Assembly (NCBI GenBank): GCA_036558745.1
Contig: DATBEZ010000007.1
Coordinates: forward strand, 1 to 21,481
Direction: 5' to 3'
DNA from: JAMXLJ01 sp036558745
Lineage (GTDB): Bacteria; Actinomycetota; Acidimicrobiia; IMCC26256; JAMXLJ01
DNA length: 21,481 bases
A program made the position numbers and the translations under genes. Within the stretch, counting starts at the first letter, position 1; the number at the start of each line of letters is the position of its first letter. Below the pieces are notes generated by a model. That model was not told where the DNA came from, searched no databases, and was given only the letters and a program-made list of their open reading frames with translations. Of the stretch, positions 14,291 to 21,440 are shown piece after piece.

Positions 14291-14292
14291 CG
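14278..14292. repeat. Inverted repeat over the glycosyltransferase start codon
   Basis: CGATGCG and CGCATCG are perfect 7-base arms around one base. In the mRNA the stem would include the ATG start codon, with a loop of about three bases. It may merely reflect the codons ATG CGA CGC ATC. Confidence 0.3.
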
Positions 14293-14301
14293 ATCACACG
14301 G

Positions 14302-15657
14302 TCAGCTCGTCACGATCACGGGTGTGGGGACGGCGCGGGTGTGCACGACGTAGTTGCCGTCGAGCTCGAGCATCTCGATGCGGTTGACGGTGATGGTCGG
14401 CACGACTCCCTGGGTCGCGGGGTAGAGACGCAGGCGGAGCCCGGTGATGCCGCGGTTGTGCCAGTCGAGCGGGAGCTTCACCGCGGTGCGGCTGTGACCC
14501 CCGGTGTACAGCTTCAGCCCGGTGTTCTCGTCGCTCGCGTACCAGGTCGGGTCGCCGGTGAGCTGCACCTGCACCGCGACCGCAGACGCGTTGACGGGAG
14601 CGGTGTCGATGTCGACGATCGCGTACTGGCGCGCGTCGCCGGCCGCGAGGTTCAACGGGTCGGTCGAGAACGTCGCCTGCTCGCGGCGCATCTCGTCCGC
14701 CATGACCTGCCACGCGACGGGATACGGGTCCATCACCGACTCGCGCACCTCGCCCACGGCCGGCGGCGGAGCCAGCGTGGGCTGGAACCGGAACGGCGTC
14801 GTCCCGACCTCGCTGAACACGTTGTTGCCGGTCGCGACGCGCAGGATCGGGTGCGTGCCCGCGAAGTACTGACCCGTGAACGGCAGGAACGAGTGGTCGA
14901 GCCCGACCGTGTTCTCCGGATAGTTCGGCGGGCACTGCGCGCAGGTCTGGTACGTCGCCGCGGTCACGGCACCTTGCGCGTCCAGGGTCAGGTCGATGCT
15001 GCTCTCGATGTCGGTCGTGCGCCCGAACTCCGACCACAGGAGGAAGGGGATCGCGCCGGTGCCTGCGTCCTCGTTGCTCCAGAACTGGGTGTACGAGAGC
15101 TTGACCGCCCCGCCGCCGAGCGACTGCTGGGCCGCGAACGCGAGCAACGGCGTGTCGCTGTGCGCGTTCACGCTGCGCCCGTAGACCACGGGTGCATGCG
15201 CGAGCGCGACGTATCCGGGATCGTTCGGGGTGACGACGTCGAGCTGGGCTTGGCGGAGCAGGACGCTCGCGTTCGGGTTCGCCGGTGACGACAGGTCACC
15301 GCGCACGGCGATCGTCAACGTGTGCACGCCGGCGCTGATCGCACCCGTGAAGCCCGAGTACGTGTGCGCGGCCGCACCCGCGTACAACACGAAGCTCTGG
15401 CTCGGACCCGCGTCGAGCGTCGCGTCGACGACGACCGAGGTCGCGGTCGTGGATACCCACGCGGTTCCGGGTGCTGCGAGCGTGAGCTGCACGACGCCCT
15501 CGCCGGCCGCGTCGGCCACCATGGGCAACGCGAGCGGCGTGCCCGCGTGGATCTCGGTCCCCTGATCGGCGAAGTGCCACACGCAGCCGCTCAACCCGCC
15601 GACCGCGAGCACCACGGCGACGACGAGCCACCACGATCGACCCCCCAACCCCGGCAT
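14302..15657 (-). CDS. Large secreted lipoprotein of unknown function
   Basis: A 451-residue exported protein. The signal peptide (SWWLVVAVVLAVGGLSGC) ends in a lipobox with the lipidated C25, so the mature protein should be anchored to the outer face of the membrane. The first 140 mature residues look like a beta-sandwich (alternating hydrophobic strands, GVVQLTLAAPGTAWVSTT, AGVHTLTIAVRG). The middle contains YTQFWSNEDAGTG, LLWSEFGRTTDIES and a CAQCPP pair, a striking and probably conserved core. The end is a second beta-rich domain (TGLKLYTGGHSRTAVKL, LRLRLYPATQG). I do not recognise the family. The ATG at 15657 is supported by a GGGGAG ribosome-binding site about six bases upstream. It lies 38 bases after the EF-G-like gene and 11 before the glycosyltransferase. 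Confidence 0.75.
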   Translation of the reverse strand: MPGLGGRSWWLVVAVVLAVGGLSGCVWHFADQGTEIHAGTPLALPMVADAAGEGVVQLTLAAPGTAWVSTTATSVVVDATLDAGPSQSFVLYAGAAAHTYSGFTGAISAGVHTLTIAVRGDLSSPANPNASVLLRQAQLDVVTPNDPGYVALAHAPVVYGRSVNAHSDTPLLAFAAQQSLGGGAVKLSYTQFWSNEDAGTGAIPFLLWSEFGRTTDIESSIDLTLDAQGAVTAATYQTCAQCPPNYPENTVGLDHSFLPFTGQYFAGTHPILRVATGNNVFSEVGTTPFRFQPTLAPPPAVGEVRESVMDPYPVAWQVMADEMRREQATFSTDPLNLAAGDARQYAIVDIDTAPVNASAVAVQVQLTGDPTWYASDENTGLKLYTGGHSRTAVKLPLDWHNRGITGLRLRLYPATQGVVPTITVNRIEMLELDGNYVVHTRAVPTPVIVTS

Positions 15658-15695
15658 CCCTGCTCCCCCCGGAGGCCCTGCCGACACGCGCCTTC

Positions 15696-17711
15696 TTACT
15701 TCTCGTCTTCGTGTGCCTTGCGGATCTTGTCGGCGAGGTGCGACGGGACCGGGTCGTAGTGCGAGTGGTCCACGCTGAAGCGGCCGCGACCACCCGTCAG
15801 CGACCGCAGGTCGATCGCGTAGCGCAGCACCTCCGAGGTCGGCACCATCGCGGTGACCTCGACCTCGCCGTTGCCGACCGACGCCGATCCCTGGATCCGT
15901 CCGCGCTTCGAGTTGAGGTCGCCCATGATGTCGCCCTGGTTCGCCTCGGGCGCGGTGACGACCAGCTCGCTGATCGGCTCGAGCAGGATCGGTCCGGCCT
16001 TCGCCATCGCGTCCTTGAAGCCGATCGACCCCGCCATCTTGAAGCTCATCTCCGACGAGTCGACGGGGTGGAACTTGCCGTCGAACACCGTCACCTTCAC
16101 GTCGACGACCGGGAAGCCGAACACACCGCCCTGGGCCATCGCCTCGGCTACACCCTTCTCGACCGCGGGGATGAACTGGCGGGGGATCGCGCCACCGACG
16201 ATCTGGTCGACGAACTCGAAGCCGCCGCCGCGCTCGACCGGCTCCACGCGCAGGAACGCCACCCCGAACTGACCGTGGCCACCGGTCTGCTTCTTGTACT
16301 TGCCCTCCGCCTCCGAGCCCGCGGTGATGGTCTCGCGGTAGGGGACCTTCACGTCCTCGGTGTCGACCTCGACACCGAACTTGCGGTGCAGCTTCTCGAG
16401 CGCGATCGACAGGTGAGTCTCGCCCATCCCCTCGAGCAGCGTCTGGTGCGTCTCCGCGTTGCGTTCGACCCGCAGCGCCGGGTCCTCGTCCTGCAGGCGG
16501 TGCAGCGAATTGGCGAGCTTGTCCTCGTCGCCCTTCGACTTGGGCTTGATCGCGAACGACAGCACCGGCGCGGGCACGATGAACGGCTCGATCTCGACGT
16601 TCGCGCCACGCACGCCGAGCACGTCGCCGGTCGAGGTGTCGGCGAGCTTCGCGACCGCGGCGATGTCGCCGGCGGGGATCTCGGAGGCGGTCTCCTGCTC
16701 CTTGCCTCGCATCGTCGTCAGCTGGTGGAGGCGCTCGTCGGCCATGGTCCGGCCGTTCACGAGCGAGTCGTCGTGCTTCACCGCGCCCTGGAGCACCCGG
16801 AACAGGTTGACGCGGCCCACATACGGATCGACCAGCGTCTTGAACACGACGGCGGCCGTGGGCCCGTCGCTCACCCTGGGCGCGGGACCCTCTTCGACGA
16901 CGAAACGGGTCAGGCGGTCGACACCGATCAACCGGGTCGCGCTGCCGCACAGGACCGGGTAGACGCTGGCCTCGGCGATGCCCTTCGCGAGGGCCTGGCC
17001 GAGCTCCTTCTTCTCGATCGTCTCGTCACCGAGGTAGCGCTCCATCAGGTCGTCGTCGGCGACGACGATGCCCTCGACGAGCGCGTCGTGCACCGCGTGC
17101 TCCTCGGTCGCCATGTCGTCGGGGATCGGACCCTCGGTCGCGACGCCCGAGTCGTCGTAGGTGACCGCGATGTCGTCGAGCAGGTCGATGACCCCGCGGA
17201 AGCTCGACTCCTCGCCGATCGGGAGCTCCAGCGGCGCGACGCCCGCACCGAAGCGGTCCTTCAACTGATCGAGGGTGCGCTCGAACGACGCGCGCTCGCG
17301 GTCGAGCTTGTTCACGAAGATCGCGCGCGGCAGGTCGCGCTCCTCGGCCATCCGCCAGGCGATCTCGGTCTGCACCTCGACGCCCTCGACCGCGGAGATG
17401 ACGAAGACCGCGAGGTCGACGGCGCGCAGTGCCGCCGCGACGTCGCCGACGAAGTCCGCGTACCCGGGCGTGTCGATGAGGTTGACCTTGTGCCCGTCGA
17501 ACTCGAACGGTGCGAGCGCCAGCGACACCGAGATCTGCCGGCGGGCCTCCTCGGGGTCGAAGTCGCAGACGGTGTTGCCGTCCTCGACCCGACCCATGCG
17601 GGGAATGGCCCCGTTCCCGAACAGCAGGGCCTCGGCCAGCGTGGTCTTGCCGGCACCACCGTGACCGACGAGCGCCACGTTGCGGATGTTCGACGTCGGG
17701 AACGTCTTCAC
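15696..17711 (-). CDS. EF-G-like GTPase (FusA2-type paralogue)
   Basis: A 671-residue translational GTPase with all five EF-G domains. G1 is GHGGAGKT (residues 16-23), G3 is DTPGYADF, G4 is NKLD, G5 is GSAT. Domain IV keeps FHPVDSSEMSFKMA and the C-terminal RSLTGGRGRFSV. It differs from housekeeping EF-G: P-loop has GHGGAGKT instead of GHIDAGKT, and the switch I motif RGITI is replaced by RRQISVS. It thus belongs to the EF-G-like group found beside true fusA in many actinobacteria, such as M. tuberculosis Rv0120c, whose job is unresolved. I take the GTG at 17711 as start because GGGGG lies five bases upstream and homologues begin KTFPT; a GTG at 17723 adds four residues. First gene of the minus-strand series; a TACAAT -10 is at 17760-17765. 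Confidence 0.88.
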   Translation of the reverse strand: MKTFPTSNIRNVALVGHGGAGKTTLAEALLFGNGAIPRMGRVEDGNTVCDFDPEEARRQISVSLALAPFEFDGHKVNLIDTPGYADFVGDVAAALRAVDLAVFVISAVEGVEVQTEIAWRMAEERDLPRAIFVNKLDRERASFERTLDQLKDRFGAGVAPLELPIGEESSFRGVIDLLDDIAVTYDDSGVATEGPIPDDMATEEHAVHDALVEGIVVADDDLMERYLGDETIEKKELGQALAKGIAEASVYPVLCGSATRLIGVDRLTRFVVEEGPAPRVSDGPTAAVVFKTLVDPYVGRVNLFRVLQGAVKHDDSLVNGRTMADERLHQLTTMRGKEQETASEIPAGDIAAVAKLADTSTGDVLGVRGANVEIEPFIVPAPVLSFAIKPKSKGDEDKLANSLHRLQDEDPALRVERNAETHQTLLEGMGETHLSIALEKLHRKFGVEVDTEDVKVPYRETITAGSEAEGKYKKQTGGHGQFGVAFLRVEPVERGGGFEFVDQIVGGAIPRQFIPAVEKGVAEAMAQGGVFGFPVVDVKVTVFDGKFHPVDSSEMSFKMAGSIGFKDAMAKAGPILLEPISELVVTAPEANQGDIMGDLNSKRGRIQGSASVGNGEVEVTAMVPTSEVLRYAIDLRSLTGGRGRFSVDHSHYDPVPSHLADKIRKAHEDEK

Positions 17712-17759
17712 ATCGACCCCCACTGATGTTCGGCCTCGAGGGAGGCGTGCGGAACCCGG

Positions 17760-17765
17760 ATTGTA
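17760..17765 (-). promoter_or_regulatory. -10 element of the EF-G-like gene
   Basis: TACAAT on the minus strand, five of six consensus bases, 48 bases before the GTG at 17711, leaving a leader of about 40 bases with a ribosome-binding site. No convincing -35. Confidence 0.45.
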
Positions 17766-17823
17766 CGCAGCGCACGCGAGCGGCGGACCGGGGGTCGCGC
17801 GGGTCGCGCGCCGTGGACGCGGG

Positions 17824-17844
17824 CGTGGGTGAGACGTGGGTGAG
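17824..17844. repeat. Tandem 10-bp direct repeat, 11-bp period
   Basis: CGTGGGTGAG occurs at 17824-17833 and again at 17835-17844, separated by one A. The period is about one helical turn, so both copies face the same side of the DNA. It lies in the divergent gap between the EF-G-like gene and pgsA, upstream of both. Confidence 0.4.
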
Positions 17845-17869
17845 GCCCCGGGATCCGGACCAGCGGTGG

Positions 17870-17875
17870 TACCGT
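17870..17875 (+). promoter_or_regulatory. Possible -10 element of pgsA
   Basis: TACCGT preceded by TGG, an extended -10-like form, 63 bases before the pgsA ATG. The following leader has an AGGAG ribosome-binding site at 17926-17930, eight bases before the start. Weak call without a -35. Confidence 0.25.
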
Positions 17876-17938
17876 GGATGCGTCCTTTCGCGAGCGCGCC
17901 GGACGGCGCGCCGTTCCCGGTTCCCAGGAGCCCCGGCC

Positions 17939-18724
17939 ATGCTCGACGTCCGTTGGCGCGCCAAGGTCGAACGGGCGCTGGAGCCCGTCGGGCGGGGCCT
18001 CGTGCGGGTCGGCATCACCGCGGACTGGCTCACCCTGACCGGGCTCGCGTTCTCGGTGCTGGCGGCGCTCGCCATCGCCAACGGCTACCTGATCTGGGGC
18101 CTCGTCGGGCTGGTCGCGACCGGCGTCCCCGACATCCTCGACGGGACCGTGGCCCGTCACAGCGGCCGGGCGGGTCCCCGCGGCGCCTTCTTCGACTCGG
18201 TGTGCGACCGGGTGTCGGACGCGGTGCTGCTCGGCGGCGTCGCCTGGTACCTCGCGGGCCGTGGCGCCTACCTCCCGGTCCTCGCCCTCGCCGCAGCCGC
18301 GCTGTCGATGCTCATCTCCTACGAGCGGGCCAAGGCCGAGAGCTTGGGCTTCTCGGCCCGGGGCGGGCTCATGGAGCGGGCCGAGCGTCTCGTCCTGTTG
18401 GGCGCGGGGCTCGCGTTCGGGATCCTCGTCCCGGTGCTGTGGGTGATGGTCGCGTTGAGCGCGTTCACCGCGATCCAGCGCTTCGTGATGGTGTGGCGCC
18501 AGGCGTCGGCGCCCGCGGGTGAGGCCGCGCCCGGTGGCGCCGAGCCGCTCGCGCGCCGGCTGCGCGAGGCGCGCCACCGCCGTCGCCACGGCGACGAGGA
18601 GCTCGACCTCGTCGAGGGCCCGCCGCGCCGGTTCGCGCAGTGGTGGGAAGCCCGCCGACCGGCCGCCGAGCGCTGGCGACGGCGCCAGCAGGCGGGACCG
18701 GTCCGCCGCCGGCCGCGCCCCTGA
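17939..18724 (+). CDS. pgsA: Phosphatidylinositol phosphate synthase (CDP-alcohol phosphotransferase)
   Basis: A 261-residue membrane enzyme that condenses CDP-diacylglycerol with inositol 1-phosphate, the first committed step to phosphatidylinositol and PIMs. The full CDP-alcohol motif is present: D65-x2-D68-G69-x2-A72-R73-x8-G82-x3-D86-x3-D90, the metal- and substrate-binding aspartates. About six hydrophobic helices follow the usual layout. Basic residues in the RHSGRAGPR stretch fit inositol phosphate binding. The last 50 residues are a basic, probably cytoplasmic tail (RRLREARHRRRHGDEE), longer than in M. tuberculosis PgsA1. The ATG at 17939 has AGGAG eight bases upstream; the open frame further upstream is not coding. 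It starts the pgsA-acyltransferase-pimA operon. The head-group identity rests mainly on this context. Confidence 0.92.
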   Translation: MLDVRWRAKVERALEPVGRGLVRVGITADWLTLTGLAFSVLAALAIANGYLIWGLVGLVATGVPDILDGTVARHSGRAGPRGAFFDSVCDRVSDAVLLGGVAWYLAGRGAYLPVLALAAAALSMLISYERAKAESLGFSARGGLMERAERLVLLGAGLAFGILVPVLWVMVALSAFTAIQRFVMVWRQASAPAGEAAPGGAEPLARRLREARHRRRHGDEELDLVEGPPRRFAQWWEARRPAAERWRRRQQAGPVRRRPRP

Positions 18725-18730
18725 CGCAGC

Positions 18731-19705
18731 GTGTCCGACGAACCGGGCGCGAGATCGGCGGGCTCGCGCACGACCTACCTGCTGTACCGCAGCGGGGCCG
18801 TCATCGCCCAGACGCTGCCCGACGGCGTCGGCCGTGCGATCGGTCGGGGCGCGGGCGTGATCAAGGCGTTCTTCGTGCCCCGCGAACGCGCGCGTGTGCT
18901 GCGCAACCAGGAGCGGGTGCGGGGTCCGCTCGGACCCGTGACGGCATGGCGCGCGGTGTTCGCGACGTACCAGTCGTACGGGCGGTACTGGCACGAGCTC
19001 TTCCGCCTCCCGCGCGACGCCCGGCGGTCGCTCGAGCCCCGCTTCGAGGCCGGAGGCTTCGAGCACATCGAGGCGGGGATCGGCGCCGGCACGGGGGTCA
19101 TCCTCGCTCTGCCCCACGTCGGCGGTTGGGAGTTCGCCGGCGCATGGCTCGCGGCGCGGGGATACCCGCCGACGGTGGTGGTCGAGCGGGTGGAGCCGCC
19201 CGAGCTCTTCGACTGGTTCGTCGCGGTTCGCCGGATCCTCGGCATGGAGGTCGTCGCGCTCGGCCCGGAGGCCGGGGCGACGGTGGCCCGCGCGCTCCGC
19301 GACAACCGCGTCGTGTGCCTCCTCGCCGACCGCGACATCACCGGCGACGGTGTGGCCGTCGAGTTCTTCGGCGAGACCACGACGCTGCCCGCGGGGCCGG
19401 CCACCCTCGCGTTGCGGACCGGCGCGGCCCTCGTGCCCGTCGCGGTCTACTTTCGGCGTCGTGGCGGCCACTACGCCAAGATCGGCCCGCCGGTGGCCGT
19501 CGAGCGGACGGGCCGGCTCCGCGACGACGTGGTCCGGATCACCCAGACGCTGGCCCATCGTTTCGAGGGTCTGATCCGCGAGGCACCCGAGCAGTGGCAC
19601 CTGATGCAGCCCAACTGGCCGAGCGACCGGGAACCGTCGTCCCCGACATCCGCGGACGACGGGGACGCGGGCTTCGCCCGTGCCGCCGCCGGCGACGGCG
19701 CGTGA
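18731..19705 (+). CDS. PIM acyltransferase, LpxL/HtrB family (PatA-like)
   Basis: A 324-residue peripheral membrane acyltransferase. The catalytic HX4E motif is H129-VGGW-E134 in ALPHVGGWEFAGA, followed by VEFFGE and the LALRTGAALVPVAVYFRRRG segment typical of this family. A hydrophobic N-terminal stretch (about 16-48) probably associates with the membrane. The M. tuberculosis gene in the same position, Rv2611c (PatA), acylates the mannose of PIM1 or PIM2, and I infer the same role here. The GTG at 18731 is six bases after the pgsA stop. The C-terminal tail (SDREPSSPTSADDGDAG) is short, disordered and acidic. It ends seven bases before pimA. Confidence 0.9.
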   Translation: MSDEPGARSAGSRTTYLLYRSGAVIAQTLPDGVGRAIGRGAGVIKAFFVPRERARVLRNQERVRGPLGPVTAWRAVFATYQSYGRYWHELFRLPRDARRSLEPRFEAGGFEHIEAGIGAGTGVILALPHVGGWEFAGAWLAARGYPPTVVVERVEPPELFDWFVAVRRILGMEVVALGPEAGATVARALRDNRVVCLLADRDITGDGVAVEFFGETTTLPAGPATLALRTGAALVPVAVYFRRRGGHYAKIGPPVAVERTGRLRDDVVRITQTLAHRFEGLIREAPEQWHLMQPNWPSDREPSSPTSADDGDAGFARAAAGDGA

Positions 19706-19712
19706 GGCACGC

Positions 19713-20798
19713 ATGCGCGTGAGCATGATCTGCCCGTACTCGCTGTCCACGCCGGGCGGCGTGCAGGTGCAGGCTCTCGGTCTGGCGCGGGCGCTGCGCG
19801 AGCTCGGGCACGACGCGCGTGTGATCGCACCCTGCGACGGACCGCCGCCCGAGCCCGGCGTCGTCACCGTCGGATCGAGCGCGGGGTTCCGCAGCAACGG
19901 ATCGATCTCGCCCGTCGCGGCGGGACGCGAGGTCACTCGGCGCACGCTCGAGGCCATCCACGCGTTCCGTCCCGACGTGTTGCACCTGCAGGAGCCGATG
20001 GTGCCCGGGTGCACCGTCGCCGCGCTGCTCGGCACCGACGTGCCCTCGGTCGGCACGTTCCACGCGTCCAACACGCAGGGCATCCGCTGGTACCGCTACT
20101 TCCGCCCCGCGGTGAAGGGCGCGAGCAAGCAGCTGTCGGTGCGCACCGCCGTGTCGGAGGAAGCGCGCGTCTCGGCCGAGCAGGTGATCGGCGGGCACTT
20201 CTGGGTGCTGCCGAACGGCATCGAGGTCGAGCACTACGCGAAGGCCGACCCGTGGCCGACCGACGGCGCGCCGGTGATCCTCTACGTGGGACGCCACGAG
20301 CCGCGCAAGGGACTCGGTGTGCTGCTCGACGCGTTCGCGGAGCTCGACCGCGACGCGTCACTGTGGATCGCGGGGGAGGGCCCCGACACCTCGGAGCTGC
20401 GCGCCCGGGAGATCGCCAACGTCGAGTGGCTCGGCACCATCCCGGAGCCGGAGAAGGCGGCGAGGCTGCGGGCCGCGACACTCTTCTGCGCGCCGTCGTT
20501 GCGTCAGGAGTCGTTCGGCATCGTGCTGCTCGAAGCGATGGCGGCCGGCTCGGCCGTCGTCGCGTCCGACATCGCGGGCTACCGCAACGTCGCCCGCGCC
20601 GGCGAGGACGCGCTGCTCGTCCCTCCCGGCGACGTCGACGCGCTGCGCGACGGGCTGCGCGCGCTCCTCGACGACCCGGGCCGGCGTGCCGGCCTCGTCG
20701 CCGCGGGGGAACAGCGCGCCGCCCAGTTCTCGATGCTCAGCGTCGCCGAGCGCTACCTCCCCGTCTACGACGCGGCGATCGCGAGAGGTAGACCGTGA
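19713..20798 (+). CDS. pimA: Phosphatidylinositol alpha-mannosyltransferase
   Basis: A 361-residue GT4 (GT-B fold) glycosyltransferase that moves mannose from GDP-mannose to position 2 of phosphatidylinositol, giving PIM1, on the inner face of the membrane. The N-terminal STPGGVQVQALGLARALRELGHD has the donor-side glycine pair, H117 lies in VGTFHAS, R194 and K199 in YVGRHEPRKGL contact GDP, and the EX7E motif is E266 to E274 in RQESFGIVLLEAM. E274 has the same number as in mycobacterial PimA. Length and motifs are complete. The ATG at 19713 is selected since MRVSMICPYSL is the family N-terminus; an earlier ATG at 19680 lies inside the acyltransferase gene. Confidence 0.94.
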   Translation: MRVSMICPYSLSTPGGVQVQALGLARALRELGHDARVIAPCDGPPPEPGVVTVGSSAGFRSNGSISPVAAGREVTRRTLEAIHAFRPDVLHLQEPMVPGCTVAALLGTDVPSVGTFHASNTQGIRWYRYFRPAVKGASKQLSVRTAVSEEARVSAEQVIGGHFWVLPNGIEVEHYAKADPWPTDGAPVILYVGRHEPRKGLGVLLDAFAELDRDASLWIAGEGPDTSELRAREIANVEWLGTIPEPEKAARLRAATLFCAPSLRQESFGIVLLEAMAAGSAVVASDIAGYRNVARAGEDALLVPPGDVDALRDGLRALLDDPGRRAGLVAAGEQRAAQFSMLSVAERYLPVYDAAIARGRP

Positions 20799-20807
20799 GA
20801 CGCGCCG

Positions 20808-20813
20808 TACAAT
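20808..20813 (+). promoter_or_regulatory. -10 element of lemA
   Basis: TACAAT, identical to the element of the EF-G-like gene, 10 bases after the pimA stop and 27 bases before the lemA ATG. It suggests lemA has its own promoter and a leader of about 20 bases with an AGGAGG site at 20832-20837. Confidence 0.45.
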
Positions 20814-20840
20814 GAGTCGAACCGCCGCTCCAGGAGGCGC

Positions 20841-21404
20841 ATGGTGGTAGCCGTCATCGTCATCGTCGCGATCGTGGTCATCCTGCTGATCGTCTTCATG
20901 GTCAGCTACAACGGCCTCGTCCGGTCGCGCAACCGCATCGACAACGCCTACTCGCAGATCGACGTGCAGCTGAAGCGCCGCCACGACCTCATCCCGAACC
21001 TGGTCGAGACGGTCAAGGGCTACGCCGCCCACGAGCGGGGGACGCTGGACTCGGTCACCCAGGCGCGCGCGAACGCGATCAGCGCGGGGCAGAGCGGATC
21101 GCCGCAGCAGCAGGCCCAGGCCGAGAACGTGCTGTCGGGCGCGCTGAAGAGCCTGTTCGCAGTGGCGGAGGCGTACCCGGACCTCAAGGCGAACCAGAAC
21201 TTCCTGAACCTGCAGGAGGAGCTCACGTCCACCGAGGACCGGATCGCGTACGCGCGGCAGTTCTACAACGACAGCGTGCTGCGCTACAACAACAACATCC
21301 AGACGTTCCCGCGCAACACGATCGCCGGGATGTTCAACTTCCAGAAGCGCGAGTACTTCGACGCGGCGCCCGAGGACGAAGCTCCCGTCCAGGTGCAGTT
21401 CTAG
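20841..21404 (+). CDS. lemA: LemA family membrane protein
   Basis: A 187-residue protein with one N-terminal membrane helix (residues about 2-22, VVAVIVIVAIVVILLIVFMV) and a soluble LemA helical bundle. The signature stretch NRIDNAYSQIDVQLKRRHDLIPNLVETVKGY is present, as are LSGALKSLFAVAEAYPDLKAN and FNFQKREYF near the end. The molecular role of LemA is unknown; it is often found next to the membrane protease HtpX, as here. The ATG at 20841 lies only three bases after AGGAGG, so the adjacent GTG at 20844 may be used too; the proteins differ by one residue. Confidence 0.93.
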   Translation: MVVAVIVIVAIVVILLIVFMVSYNGLVRSRNRIDNAYSQIDVQLKRRHDLIPNLVETVKGYAAHERGTLDSVTQARANAISAGQSGSPQQQAQAENVLSGALKSLFAVAEAYPDLKANQNFLNLQEELTSTEDRIAYARQFYNDSVLRYNNNIQTFPRNTIAGMFNFQKREYFDAAPEDEAPVQVQF

Positions 21405-21440
21405 CCGCCACCGCGCACACCACGTCAACGAGGTCCCACG

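Noticed and set aside
15696..17711. Assignment as the housekeeping EF-G (fusA)
   Set aside because: The P-loop and switch I motifs differ from canonical EF-G and the neighbours are not the str operon.
15711..17726. Open plus-strand frame of 671 codons opposite the EF-G-like gene
   Set aside because: It is the complement of conserved GTPase motifs and has low-complexity His/Asp/Arg/Leu composition.
17708..20083. Minus-strand open frame across pgsA, the acyltransferase gene and pimA
   Set aside because: It spans three well-supported plus-strand genes and shows no protein motif.
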